DNA of 64,000 bases, from the NCBI GenBank assembly GCA_028023455.1, contig JAQFVV010013283.1, positions 43,519 through 107,518 on the forward strand, in the 5' to 3' direction. The notes below the pieces were generated by a model. That model saw nothing but the letters and a program-made list of their open reading frames with translations, made no database searches and was not told the origin of the DNA. Positions 12,400-22,690 of the stretch are shown piece by piece; positions within the stretch are counted from its first letter, which is position 1, and each line of letters opens with the position of its first letter. The position numbers and the translations under genes were made by a program. The DNA comes from Epiperipatus broadwayi (Eukaryota > Onychophora > Udeonychophora > Euonychophora > Peripatidae).

Positions 12400-12765
12400 A
12401 TTAGTTTAATAAATGTTTTGAGAAATAGACCATTTTCAAGATAAAAAAAAAAGCAGGCCTCTCTTCTATTGATTGAGCAGGGTCACCCACTATGTAGTAA
12501 GCCTCCCTGACATTGCATTTAATGTCATTTCTTTTAGGACAGATAACTCTGGCTGTGTTGGATAGGAAGGCATGGCCAGTGGCTCTCTCATGCTCAACAA
12601 AAATTGAATTGCCTTCAAGCTTAGTTTTGGTCCTATTGTAGAGGTATCTCTGTTGAGCTACTCTGGTTTTAATGTTGGTTTTAGTTTCTCCATAATATGT
12701 TGCCATACAGTTTCTTTGGGGGCAGGTGATTATTATATATGACGAATATTTAGATATTAGAAATT
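12400..12765 (-). pseudogene. Penelope-like element GIY-YIG fragment (PLE family P1, copy 1)
   Basis: On the minus strand, the translation TCPQRNCMATYYGETKT followed by a conserved R and then FVEHERATGHAF matches the GIY-YIG endonuclease domain at the C-terminus of Penelope-like elements. The first Tyr pair (here YYGET), the conserved Arg and the H..ATGH segment are all visible. The frame ends with SKHLLN, very close to the PKHLIN end of the copy at 46.4 kb, so both stop at the same point and belong to one family. The reverse transcriptase that should precede this domain is missing, as expected of a 5'-truncated retrocopy. No hammerhead-like repeat was found next to it. Confidence 0.82.
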
Positions 12766-13203
12766 TGTGAAAAATAATTTTTTGTTTGTTTATTTTTAAA
12801 ATAATTTTTATTTTCGTTAGAAACTATACATATTCTGTTATATTCTATCACTAAAATAAATATTCAAATATATCACAGCCATTCAGAAATCCATGTTTTT
12901 CATGAACCTATTTTATATCATCTCTTTTTTTGCGATTGGGGGGAAGGGGTATAAACAAAATGGTTCTTCATGTTAAAAAAGTTGCCGAATTTTGGCATAG
13001 AACATTAAATATCAAGTTTTATTTTTGAATAATTTTGATGCTATTAAAGAGATTATAATGGAACAAAAAAGATATAAATTGACCATGAATAATATTACGA
13101 TGAAATCTATTGCTTTTAGTAGTAAAAATATCAAAGAAATTTTTTTATTTTATTTTATCAAGAATAGTTATTACCTGTATATACAGAGATTATTTAAAAA
13201 ATA
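12766..13203. other. Unassigned AT-rich stretch
   Basis: Nothing recognised. Confidence 0.4.
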
Positions 13204-13311
13204 AAGCATTGGTAGCCGAGAGGTCAGCACAGCAGCCTTGCAAGCAAGCAGTTGCTTGCAGACAGTTGTCATGGGTTCGCTTCCGGGCCGATGCTTTGAC
13301 ATATGGAAACA
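13204..13311 (+). mobile_element. tRNA-like minimal SINE, copy 3
   Basis: The tRNA-like body has TAGCCGAGAGGTCAGCAC (A box region), a CTTGCAA anticodon-like loop, the same internal CAAGCAAGCAG duplication as copies 1 and 2, GGGTTCGCTTCC (B box region), and the tail CTTTGACATATGGAAAC. The 5' GTCA extension is missing, and the flanks give no clear target duplication. Confidence 0.8.
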
Positions 13312-13429
13312 AAAATCAAATATATAAATTAAAATTTTTACATCTATTTTGTAAAAGGATATGGTTTAAAAAGTAGAGTCCAAATCTTGCTGAGTTGCCC
13401 CATGTTTTAAAAGTCCTGTGTTGACTTTT

Positions 13430-13960
13430 GCGCAGTCAGCAGAACTGTCTTTGTTTGTTTTGTTGCATGCTTTTAATGACTTCATCAATATTCTTCCGTA
13501 CTGATTTCACATATGTCCATGTTCTGGTAGAGTGTTTTCAGTGCTGGTATATGTTCATTGCTGTTTTCACTTTGTCCTCTTTATTCTGTTGAATTGCTCT
13601 TTGTGCTTTTTGGTCTTCTTGTTTACTATTCTGTACCACTAGTTGTTTCAGTATTAAGATTTGTTAGCCCCAAATCTCTTGATGTTTCCAGCTTTATTAG
13701 ATCCCATGTGTTCTTATGAGAAAATGGGGGGGGGGGGCTATCCACTGGTCTCTATTTTTTGTAGCTGTTATTTTTCTTAGTAGAATTTGTTGTGGATTTC
13801 TATTGTACTGGTTGAATACCATTTCGCATCTTGTGAGCCAGAGGCAGTACCGCAGAACAGTCGCACTTCTCACTGTCGCAAACTCTCCCACTGCAGTTCC
13901 ATTGCTGAGTGTTATTATAGGAGCTGACTTTGGAATGTATATGTGCTGAACTAATATTTG
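13430..13960 (-). pseudogene. Possible LINE C-terminal remnant, minus strand
   Basis: A minus-strand frame at 13,697-13,891 contains RYCLWLTRCEMVFNQYNRNPQQILLRKI. This resembles the R.E.VF pattern near the C-terminus of Tx1/L1-type LINE polymerases. The upstream side (13,430-13,690) translates only in broken frames. A run of G at about 13,727-13,737 interrupts the frame. This identification rests on a weak motif and could be wrong. Confidence 0.35.
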
Positions 13961-14284
13961 CGATTGGTTTCAACTAAACAGAGTGCAAATATGAGATTTT
14001 GATTGCAATAAAAAATAAATAGCGTAATAGCTAAAATTATATCAGCAATAAAGGCAGTGAATAAGATTTATAATAATTAAGTAATAAGCGTCTCAATAAA
14101 ATTAAAACCGTTGTGGGTTAATGTTTTCTTTACTTTGATGTATAGGAAACAGCCTATAATTAATTAGCCAAATGCATTAAGTTGTATATTTGAGGGGGAA
14201 ATGCTGCAGAAAAATGTTGCATTTAAAAGATCTTAAAACTTCCACATCGGAAAAACTATTTCAAAGAGTATTGAAAGAGGTCTT

Positions 14285-14373
14285 TTTTTAATGCGTCAAA
14301 GCGTCGGCCGGGAAGCGAACCCCGGGTCCACTGCTTGTAAGGCAGCTGTGCTAACCACTCGGTCACCAACGCT
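14285..14373 (-). mobile_element. tRNA-like minimal SINE, copy 4 (minus), with 17-bp TSD
   Basis: Read on the minus strand: GCGTTGGTGACCGAGTGG (A box region), anticodon-like loop CTTACAA, GGGTTCGCTTCCCGG (B box and T arm), GACGCTTTGACGC, then a short A tail. A perfect 17-bp target duplication, GTATTGAAAGAGGTCTT, lies at 14,268-14,284 and 14,374-14,390. The anticodon position reads TAC, unlike the TCC and TGC of other copies. The 5' GTCA extension is absent, so this copy starts at the acceptor stem. Confidence 0.92.
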
Positions 14374-14390
14374 GTATTGAAAGAGGTCTT

Positions 14391-14998
14391 GATATCAATG
14401 ATTATATAAAGGACGACATATTTATATATTGATCATTTGAATCCAAATAAATAATGGTGTAATGATTGCGATTTTTGTCTTTAGATTTTAAGTTGAAAAT
14501 GGCATTTATGACTATCACCTAGGAACGGATAAAGTATCTGCATGGTGTTGTTATGACTTCAATGTTTAATAATATCATGGTTTGTTGGTAACGATGGTGT
14601 GAATAAAAAAAAAAATTAAAAAGAACTATTTTTAGAAATATAAAGTCGCCTATTACATAACTTTGTTTTCATTATCAATAACGATAAGAAATAATTTTAT
14701 TTTGGAGTATTTGTTATTTTCCATATCGTAGTCACTAGTTAACTTCCAAAAGACTGATCTCACATAAAATAGCTGGCTACCGTCACCAATTCTTTCTGAC
14801 TCACATATTAACGAGAAAAGCCAAGAATATTTTCCACTAGTTCTAGATTATATAATGAAACTGGATTCAAGGTATATTAATATATCTAATTTGCCTGTAA
14901 CTTGAAGTTGCAAGGAAAAGAACATCATTGGAATCTAGTATGAGTGTGGGTAGATTTTGAATTAAAAAAGTTAGACGAGAGAAAGAAAGAATTGATTC
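14391..14998. other. Unassigned AT-rich stretch
   Basis: No gene or structured repeat recognised. Confidence 0.4.
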
Positions 14999-15190
14999 AC
15001 TTACACAATAAATTTGTCTGAAGGTTTGTAATGATGGTATCTTATAAGATGTGATATGTTGGACTATTTCCATCATTTATGAGTGAATGTTGAATGTATA
15101 AAAAATTTTAAACTTTATTTAAACTTTCCAAATACAAACAACTTGTTAGTAATAACACAAGAATAGACAATACAGGTTAGTAATTACACA

Positions 15191-15232
15191 ACGTTTCGAG
15201 TAGTATTATTCTCCACTCCTCTTCAGGTGTTG
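15191..15232 (-). ncRNA. Hammerhead-like motif, unit a
   Basis: On the minus strand: CAACAC, CTGAAGAA, GAGTGG, a loop, CTACTC, GAAAC, then GTTGTG. The GAGTGG/CTACTC helix would be stem II, and CAACAC/GTTGTG-type pairing stem I. Stem III would be almost absent. The core has CUGAAGA rather than the canonical CUGAUGA and one extra A before stem II, so self-cleavage is uncertain. Confidence 0.45.
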
Positions 15233-15284
15233 CTGGCCTGCGTGCACAGTGACAAGTGAATATTGTTACTGTGCATATAGGCCA

Positions 15285-15334
15285 GCAACACCTGAAGAAG
15301 AGTGGAGAATAATACTAATCGAAACGTTGTGTTG
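15285..15334 (+). ncRNA. Hammerhead-like motif, unit b
   Basis: Plus-strand copy with AACAC, CTGAAGAA, GAGTGG, loop, CTAATC, GAAAC, GTTGTGTTG. Stem I (CAACAC with GTGTTG, 6 pairs) is well supported. Stem II has one change relative to unit a. It is followed after about 20 bases by unit c in the same orientation, giving a repeat period of about 70 bases. Confidence 0.45.
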
Positions 15335-15352
15335 TCACTGTGCATATAGGCC

Positions 15353-15403
15353 AGCAACACCTGAAGAAGAATGGAGAATAATACTACTCAAAATGTTGTG
15401 TAA
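15353..15403 (+). ncRNA. Hammerhead-like motif, unit c (degenerate)
   Basis: Tandem copy of unit b in which the conserved GAAA has become AAAA after CTACTC, so the catalytic core is broken. It shows that the tandem array is decaying. Confidence 0.4.
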
Positions 15404-15774
15404 TTACTAACCTATATTGTCTATTTGTGTGTTATTACTAACAAGTTGTTTGTATTTGGAAAGTTTAAATAAAGTTTAAAATTTTCTATACATTCAACAT
15501 TCACTCATAAATGGTGGAAATAGTCCAACATATCACATCTTACTTACACAATAATATTTTTGGAATTAGTAAAATGAGGTAGAATAGATGGGAAATTTTA
15601 CATCAATAGAATGTTCATGTCAACGACAATGAAGATGAGATGATGTGGATTTGGAGTTAAAAAAGATTGAATAAAATCTTATGATTGCTCTATTGATGTC
15701 AACTAAAGTTTTTTGATACTCATTTAATATTTTTTCATTACAGGTCTACGCCCTTCCCCCTCAATTCCAAGCAA

Positions 15775-15980
15775 ATGACAGAGAAATTGAGATCGGATAC
15801 ATGGACAGAAATTAGCAAATCTTTAAGACAAGATAAAAGACCACATGTGAGATGGATGGATAAAATAAGAAAGTGTGCAGGGATGATGTGGAGAAGAGAA
15901 GCTAAAGATCGGAGAAGATGGATTGAACTTGGAAAGACCATCCTGCAATGGATTGATAATGGTTGATGATGATGACTTTT
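15775..15980 (+). pseudogene. RTE-like LINE 3' end with GATGAT tail
   Basis: A 63-codon frame contains RPHVRWMDKIRKCAG and then RRWIELGKTILQWIDNG before the stop. This is the conserved C-terminal segment of RTE-like endonuclease/reverse-transcriptase proteins. The 3' end continues into GATGATGATGAC. Only the last 60 or so codons remain, a normal 5'-truncated retrocopy. It is closely related to the copies at 18.0-18.35 and 24.58-24.84 kb. Confidence 0.85.
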
Positions 15981-16116
15981 AATAGCTGATTAGAATGCTA
16001 AAGAAAGAAGGTTGTTAGTTACTATGAATGTTGAAGCAGACATAATATTCTAATGCTGAAGTCAATTATGTCTTTTGATTGTTAGATTCTTTAATGCAGC
16101 CAAATCGCTTTGTATA

Positions 16117-16525
16117 CTTATTAATACATTGTACAGGCTTAAACCTGCATTTATATGTATAATATATGCGGGATTCGAACTCACTTTCACACGACCCACT
16201 ACTCTCAGTGCCATCTCATATTCCTGACCCACCTGATCACACACATGTTGAAAAGATAAATAGTCACCAATATAAGTATTTCATGCTAAACCAGCAATCA
16301 CCAGTTGGTCTAGATTACTATCTTCACACACATATATATATATATATAATCAGTGCTCAGCTTTATATTAAGATAGCCAATCTTCATACTTTAATGGACA
16401 GGCTTCAAACTATTCCAACTCACAACTCTTCAGCCTTCTATTTCATTGAAAATCTGATGGTGGAACGTTCAAAGCCCTTGTTAGTGCCAAGGTTGTCATC
16501 TTACCCATGTTGACATATTAGTCAT
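16117..16525 (-). repeat. Family A single arm (copy 2)
   Basis: Starts with TTAATACATTGTACAGGC, then GGGATTCGAACTC, the CACGACCCACTACTCTCAG block, and the CAGTTGGTCTAGATTAC, TATATA and CAGTGCTCAGCTT blocks of family A. Read on the minus strand it has GAGTTCGAATCCC, an excellent pol III B box, preceded by an A-box-like TGGCACTGAGAGTAGTGGG. Unlike copies at 1.06, 27.3 and 61.2 kb it has no inverted partner alongside. The strand given is the one on which the tRNA-like boxes read. Confidence 0.7.
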
Positions 16526-16669
16526 TCTGACCTCTCATGTACAGGAGAATAATCCATTTATATGTACATATGCGAGGGATGGGCAGACCTTTTACACACT
16601 ATTTATATAAATTTAATATTTACTAAAGCTTCATCCATTCCCAAATTTGCTAACCTTACCCATAATCTA

Positions 16670-16835
16670 CTTAATACATTGTACAGGCTTAAACCTGCAT
16701 TTATATATGTAATATATGAGGGATTCGAACTCAGACTTTCACACGACCCACTACTCTCAGTGCCATCTCATATTGCTGACCCACCTGATCACACACATGC
16801 TGAAAAGATAAATAATTACTGTATATACGTATTGG
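16670..16835 (-). repeat. Family A 5' fragment (copy 3), direct duplicate of copy 2 end
   Basis: Repeats the first 165 bases of copy 2 almost exactly in the same orientation (TTAATACATTGTACAGGC, GGGATTCGAACTCAGAC, the CACGACCCACTACTCTCAG block and the CACACACATGCTGAAAAG block), then diverges. The minus strand carries the same B-box-like GAGTTCGAATCCC. Confidence 0.8.
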
Positions 16836-17478
16836 AAACGAAACTGATTGCATTCTTTGCAATAATAGTGTATGATTTTACTTTTAACAGCAAAAATGTA
16901 GTCAGGAAACGAGTGTATACTAAATATAAAATATTGACTGGTTATATATTTGATTTAAAAAACAACAATTTAGTAATAATTACATTGGTCTGTATAAGTT
17001 TATTAAAAGTATTTTATTTAGTAATTACTGTTACCTTGATTTTAGAACTGTAGATCAGTAAATCTAACCCTGTAAAGCATGTCGCAGGGCATGAAATAAT
17101 AAAAGGATGGGTGCAAAGGCGTAAAAAATAGACAAAAAAAAAATTAAAAAAAAAGCAAGCAATTAATTACTGAAAACAAAATAAGAGAAGATACATTGCG
17201 ATAATATAAAAATAAAATATCATCCTTAAAAATAGATAAATACATATATGTAACAGTAATAAAAGAAAAACAAATATAGAAAAAAAAAATTAGGGCCCTA
17301 AAAATCATTGGAAGCAAGTGGGAAGATTAAAGTGGATACGGAAAGTTGGATCTCAAATACTAAAAGGTTGCAATCTGTTGCTGTAGATAAATAATTCTAA
17401 ATAGTTTACAAATAGTAAAAATATTCCTGGAATAGTTTAAAATGCTGCTGTTATGATGAATATATTTAAGTCAGATTA
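16836..17478. other. Unassigned AT-rich stretch
   Basis: Long A-rich runs near 17,135-17,155 and 17,280-17,290. No gene recognised. Confidence 0.4.
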
Positions 17479-17493
17479 TGAAAGAATTTATCA

Positions 17494-17700
17494 ATTTATT
17501 AAGCCAAGCAGATGATATAATAATAACGTGAAAGGCTAAAATCTTCGACAGATGCGCTTTAAAAAATGCTTATGTGACAGCCAATCAGATGTAATAATGA
17601 CAGCACCATCTTTTTTCTGTATTCTGGCTTGTGTTTTAGAATTAAGAGTTCCAGGTGCAGTCATTATTACATCTGATTGGCTGTCACACAAGCATTTTCT
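17494..17700. mobile_element. Foldback element (family G) with 15-bp TSD
   Basis: Inner arms at 17,563-17,601 and 17,660-17,698 are reverse complements with one mismatch in 39 bases; they include CAATCAGATGTAATAATGAC. A perfect 15-bp repeat, TGAAAGAATTTATCA, brackets the element at 17,479-17,493 and 17,701-17,715. A related, non-inverted copy lies at 34,140-34,310. Comparison with it shows that this copy is an inverted joining of two parts of the same unit. Confidence 0.88.
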
Positions 17701-18020
17701 TGAAAGAATTTATCATAAAATTAAAGTAACTTTCAACATTGTTTGACAATGCTGAAGTTATTTTTTTATGAACACACTGAAATAAAAAGAAAGGTCAAAG
17801 AAATTCTTTGATTTTTTTGTTCCTGAGGTCATGACTCTTGTGAGGATGTCTTTTGATGTTAAGGGTGCTTGACATTTGTAGTGAGTTGTGGATGGTTTCA
17901 TGTGATTACATGAAGGTTTTGTTAATATTTTTCACTTGAAAAGGTCTATTTATTTAATTGTCAGAAAGTTTTATAATTTTACTAGTATTTCCGTTAATGT
18001 TTATTCTATTTTGATTATAT

Positions 18021-18350
18021 CTGTATCATCATCATCATCATCATCATCGTTTTCAACCATTATTGATTCACTTCAAGATGAAGGCCTCTCCAAGTTCAAT
18101 TCATCTTCTTTGATTTCCAGTCTCTCTTCTCCACATCACCCCAGTGCACTTCTTATTTCATCCATCCATCTCACATGCAATCTCTTTCTAGGTCTTTTAC
18201 AATATTTTGGAAGCTGGTTTAAGATTCCATCTGTCTATCCATTGTCACTTCTTTTAGAGATATATACAGCTCTATTACACTTCAGTATTTTAATTCTTTC
18301 AACACTGTCAGTAACAATTGTTTGAATTCTCTCACCAAGATATTTCATTT
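18021..18350 (-). pseudogene. RTE-like LINE 3' end, minus strand
   Basis: Read on the minus strand, frames give RLHVRWMDEIRS followed by EIKEDELNLERPSS and a (GATGAT)n tail, seen on the plus strand as the CATCAT run at 18,026-18,048. Upstream residues match the DDN...W...L.Q.P segment in broken form. It is truncated at its 5' side and frame-disrupted, and is the mirror-orientation relative of the copies at 15.8 and 24.6 kb. Confidence 0.75.
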
Positions 18351-18483
18351 TCGATTATTTCTTGTTACCATAACAGACATATCTCTATACTTTATTGAGT
18401 AAATTTCCAAGTCTAAAATCCATTAATACACATTTATTAAAAACTTTCTATTTCAGGTGCATAGGCATATTTTTATACCCATG

Positions 18484-18891
18484 TATAGATAGATAGATAG
18501 ATGAATAGATAGAAAAGATAGATGGATGGATAGATATAGGTAAATAAATAACTAAATAGATAGATAGACAGTAGATAGATAGATAAATGGATAGATAGAT
18601 AAATAGATAGATAAATAGATGGATGGATAGATATAGATAGATAACTAAATAGATAGATAGAGTAGATAGATAGGTAAATGATTAGATAGATAGATAAATG
18701 GATAGATAGATAGTTAGAAAAATGTAAATAGATAGATATAGATATCTGGAAAGATAGATAGTAGATAGATTGATAATGAATAAATAAATAATGGATAGAT
18801 AGATAAGTGGATAGATAGATGGATAGATAGATAAATGGATAGATAGTAGACAGATAGATAAATGATAGATAGATAGATAAATAGATAGATG
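18484..18891. repeat. GATA microsatellite array 1
   Basis: About 408 bases of imperfect (GATA)n with interspersed GATG, AATA and GTA variants. The apparent Ile/Ser/Leu/Tyr-rich open frames on the minus strand are products of this repeat. Confidence 0.95.
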
Positions 18892-20959
18892 TTGTAACAC
18901 CCAGTATATAAGGGTGTTACAGCAAAACTAAAGAATGTATGCAAACAAAAGATACATAGGTTTTAGAACACCAATCTGAAGCTTTGGGAGGAGGGTATTC
19001 ATTATAAATAGCGTTCCATCTATAAAGCTCATGATTGTAATTATCATAAAATAATATAGCTTTTATTGATTTAATCAAAGCATTAGACTCATTAATTAAA
19101 CAAGTTTATGGCATTAGTTGAATGCCTACCAAAGTTTGCTTGTATTATACAGTTTCAATCTGAAGGAATGAGAGGAAAATTTATTACTGCAGATGAAATT
19201 CTGAGGCTTTGGAAAGAAAACTGGTGTTAAACAATAATACGTGCTTCAGCAACATTTTTTTAAAATGTCCGTAGCCTTGATCTATTAAAAGGTGCTTAAT
19301 GAAACTGGAATTAAAATGCATTAATGGAATTTTTAATTTTAATTGATTAAAAGCAAAAACAAGAACTTCATCTTCTTGGATTCTAAATTTACTGTATGTT
19401 ATTGACAATGATATTTTTGCCAGTTCAAAAGAATCTATAACATATACTAATGGAACATTTAAATACTTTGATTAATCATTAATATTCAAAATATTCAAAT
19501 TCTTTATCAGCTAATATTGGAGGAAAAATCCTCAGCAACTTTTAATCTGAATGGTTATGAATTTGGGAATGTAACCCAATTAAATAACTTCATAGCTTTT
19601 TAATTAGAAAGTGGACTTAGATGTTATTCTCGTGTGCTTTTAACAAATTAAAAGATGTAGTATCTTATTACAGGACCATAGCCACTGCAACTAAATTAGC
19701 TATATAGAGAATTGTTATTTTACATAATTCAGCCCATGAAAATAAGATTTGCTCACTCTATGTAAAGCCTTTAGACAAGTTTCATTTAAGGATGGTTTAC
19801 AAAATTTAAAAATACAATGGTAAGATTATAAAATCAATTAGTATGTTTTTTGAGTTGCTAGATATAATGTTATACATTCCTCGATTGTAAAATCACACCT
19901 TCTTAGATGAGACCTTTAAAATGAATAAACAAAACAAGGCTGCACGAACTTGAGTATGGTTTTCATAGTAGAGATAGATCCTGTTTATGTTATAAGGATT
20001 ATGCAATGCCACTCGTTTCCATTGGGAAGCTAAAGCAGAGAATATAATATATCAGAGAGATACAATTAGATATGGTGTTGGGGTACTTTGGAAAGAAAAC
20101 TTTTTTGCTAAAGAAATTCAAGGAGTACATTGCAAAATATCACATAAACAGAAAAGTGAACCAGCATGGTTTATATGTGGATGTATTTGTGTTATGCAGA
20201 TTGGTTTAATCATTACAAAATTTCATTTCTAGGGCAGTTTCTTTTATCTTTTTCTTTTCTTGGTATTCATGGCCATACTTGTTTATGAGTGGCTGCTGTA
20301 TGTATATATGTGTTCGCGCGTGCACATGTATTTTAAGTTTATAAACTAATAATATTATTTTTTAATAAAAAATGATAACAAAATTTAAATTGTTTAAAAT
20401 TAATTCTTTTAATAAATTAAATATGGTGCATAGATTGATCGATGTCATTTATCGGTTGGATGTGTCAGCGTAGATTTTGGGCGGTTCTTATAATTGGAAA
20501 TGGCTGAGAGCGCATACTAAATCAGCACCAAAAATTGTAATCATGTGATTAAAAAAGTAAAATGCAATTTCACAAATATTGAAATTAATTTTAAGCAATA
20601 ATTATATTTTCATAGTTATATTGTCACCGCAAAAAGGCACGTAAACATCTTAAATACACGTTATCTAAATATAAACCTAAAGCTGAGAAATGAAATAAAC
20701 GTCAGAGCTGGTTCCATCAAGAGGCGTTATTTTTTTAAAAATAAATAAATCTGTTATTATTATTTATACAGCTAATAATTAATTAAATGTGTTGTATATC
20801 AGTACTAACTTACATATTAAAGACGAGAAATTTGGTTAACAATACCAAATTATTATTATTTAACACTAATTAGTAGCAATTAAATGAGATTCTTTATTTT
20901 CTTTTTATTTTTTTATTTTAATAATAAATGGAGATTATTTAAGATATCTAGATTTTGCA
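18892..20959. other. Unassigned AT-rich region
   Basis: No gene family, RNA or inverted repeat was recognised. A short alternating CG/TG stretch (TGTTCGCGCGTGCACATG) occurs near 20,311-20,328. Confidence 0.45.
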
Positions 20960-21143
20960 GAATAAAGTTGTTGTTTTTGCAAATAATGTTTCAGAGGTTC
21001 AGGAATGGTTGCAAGAATTATCAGAAGAAAATAAGAAAATAGGACTAAAAACAAATATTGAAAAAACTTTTAGGGTTAAAAATATTGAAAAAAACTAAAG
21101 CAATGTTTAGTGGTTTTTCTCAGAAAAAGAAAAATTGATGATC

Positions 21144-21249
21144 GTCAAGCTTTGGTAGCGAGTGGTTAGCACGGCTGCCTTGCAAGCAGTTGCCCCAGGT
21201 TCGCGGATTCACATCCCCGCAGGACGCTTTGACATATGAAAAAAAAAAG
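21144..21249 (+). mobile_element. tRNA-like minimal SINE, copy 5 (inside LINE)
   Basis: Begins GTCAAGCTTTGGTAGCG and ends GACGCTTTGACATATGAAAA. Anticodon-like loop CTTGCAA; a GGTTC B-box segment is present, though the T-arm region has an internal duplication. Flanks AAATTGATGATC and AAGATTGATTG are similar but not identical, consistent with an aged target duplication. It splits a LINE polymerase frame. Confidence 0.85.
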
Positions 21250-21335
21250 ATTGATTGTGAATTAGAAGTTAACAACTAGGAATACTTTGATCAGATTATT
21301 TAATCTAGATGGAAAGATAAATATAATTATTGATA

Positions 21336-21924
21336 GGGTAACCAGATACCCTGATTTTTCAGGATTTGTTCCTATTTTTGGTTAGATGTCTCAGGGTCCC
21401 CAAAATGTCTTTTCGGGACTGTTGCATGTCCCAATTTTCAAATACTCATAATTATTATTTGTCTTTCATAAATAATTCATTGCAAAAATGGTAGTTTCTC
21501 GGTCCTCTCTATTCATTTCAGTCTCTACAGTAATATTATAAAAATTTCAGACAATTTCCAACACCAAAACAAAGATTGCTATTACGATATATGGCCAGGT
21601 TCTCAAGCTAGATGCGTTCACGCATCCAATCTCACCTTGGAGCATGCGCAGTTGGACTTTTGTAGGCTAAAATTTGAACTGCAATTGCACCTGCTTCGAT
21701 TCACAGTATAGTTTTATTAGTTCTTTGTTGATATTAAAGTTCTATAGTGATAAAATTAATAGGAATATTAATAACCCTAAGCGATAGACAACATGCCAAA
21801 GAGGAAGTGTATTTACAATGATGAATATACATAGGAATGGAGTTTTATAGAAAAAAAGGACACAATGCTGTAAAAATGATTGGTCGTTATGTTCCGATTT
21901 TTGATCGAACCAGTCTGGTCACCC
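21336..21924 (+). mobile_element. hAT-like transposon remnant, internally deleted
   Basis: Terminal inverted repeats GGGTAACCAGA and TCTGGTCACCC match with one mismatch over 11 bases. Eight-base flanks TATTGATA (21,328-21,335) and TATTTATC (21,925-21,932) agree at six positions, fitting the 8-bp duplication of hAT elements. Near 21,793 a reading MPKRKCIYNDEYT, then a stop and further KK-rich residues, resembles the start of animal hAT transposases with a BED-type N-terminus. The rest of the transposase is gone. The 5' end holds repeated CCTGATTTTT/GGACTG motifs typical of hAT ends. Confidence 0.7.
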
Positions 21925-22690
21925 TATTTATCAAATTAAACTTCAATGAGGTAATTTTGATAGAAATAACTTAATATTAAAAGAAAATATGGTTATGTGT
22001 TTGATTTAATATATGTATTTTAGGAGTTCTTATTTATGGATCTACCTAAGATTTGGACATCTAACAAAAGAGCAATACAGAAATTTCAGATCCCTCAGTG
22101 AAGTATGGGGATATTTTAAAATAATGGGAAAAGGAAAGCAAAATAGTTGGTAAAAGAACAAAGAGATATCATTGAAATAATTAAGGAATTGGGTGGGATA
22201 TATTTCTAGAAGAGATGATAATGGACGGGCAGTTGAACTATTAAACTGGATTCCAAGGGATTGTAAAAGCCCTATAAAAAGACAATGTGCGAGATGAATG
22301 GTAGAAATAAGAAGTTTGCTGATATATTTTTAAGGAGTCTACAGGTCGGAGAAATTGAATTAAATTTATAAAGACCTTTATCTTGCAAAGAGTCAATAAT
22401 AATTGAAAATAAATTATAATAGGCAACAAGTGTGATTTTTTTTAAAAAAATATTTTTTTAAATAGATGAAGTGCTCAATTTTATACAATGCAAGCTTAAT
22501 ACTTTTTAATAGTAATAAATATTTTTTCGTTATATTATTTTTATTTTATCGTTTAATAAAAAATTATTGCCACTATATCTTCCTTGCTATTAAATATGTG
22601 TGTATACATTATATAAAAAATAATATATTTAAACCACGACAACAATAAATAAATTATTTAAAAAATGTATAACGTTCACGTATTGTTTAA

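Larger units (their letters stand above)
15012..15541. mobile_element. Retroposed palindrome with hammerhead-like units and 13-bp TSD
   Basis: Arms of about 185 bases (left about 15,046-15,233; right about 15,350-15,541) are close reverse complements. Both carry an AATAAAGTTTAAA-type AT block and a block with CCTGAAGAAGAGTGG...CTACTCGAAACGTTGTG. That block occurs once on the minus strand and twice in tandem on the plus strand. The insertion is flanked by ACTTACACAATAA at 14,999-15,011 and 15,542-15,554. Terminal repeats of Penelope-like elements are known to carry hammerhead ribozyme motifs, and the CTGAAGA...GAAAC layout matches that pattern loosely. No coding capacity. It is best read as a non-autonomous relative of a PLE or a retrozyme-like element. 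Confidence 0.75.
20960..22400 (+). pseudogene. LINE reverse transcriptase interrupted by SINE and hAT insertions
   Basis: Fragments of one RTE-like polymerase appear in order. At 20,965-21,115 the translation VVFANNVSEVQEWLQELSEE then GLKTNIEKT matches the palm region, with the catalytic FADD degraded to FANN. After a SINE (21,144-21,249) it resumes with IISFDGKI-like residues at 21,290-21,335. After a hAT remnant (21,336-21,924) it resumes with LIYGST.KIWTSNKRAIQKFQ at 22,028-22,085, then a GHI.RRDDN-like and a WIP.DCK-like segment at 22,190-22,275, tapering off near 22,400. Multiple stops show that it is dead. The order of insertions is readable: LINE first, then the other two. Confidence 0.8.

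Noticed and set aside
13110-13376. 88-codon frame with a Ser-Ala-Gln-Gln-rich segment
   Set aside because: It is read through SINE copy 3; the protein-like part is the tRNA sequence. The same holds for the frame ending at 5,196.
16166-17053. Two related frames containing LSHDPLLSVPSHI
   Set aside because: Their similarity comes from duplicated family A repeats. The shared residues are translations of the tRNA-like region; a third version occurs at 28,348-28,560.
18682-18944. Open frames rich in Tyr, Leu, Ser and Ile on the minus strand
   Set aside because: They are translations of the GATA microsatellite; all reading frames of such a repeat stay open. The same applies to 22,676-23,091.
20311-20328. 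CG/TG alternating stretch as a Z-DNA element
   Set aside because: Only about 18 bases and with no context; not enough to support a functional claim.
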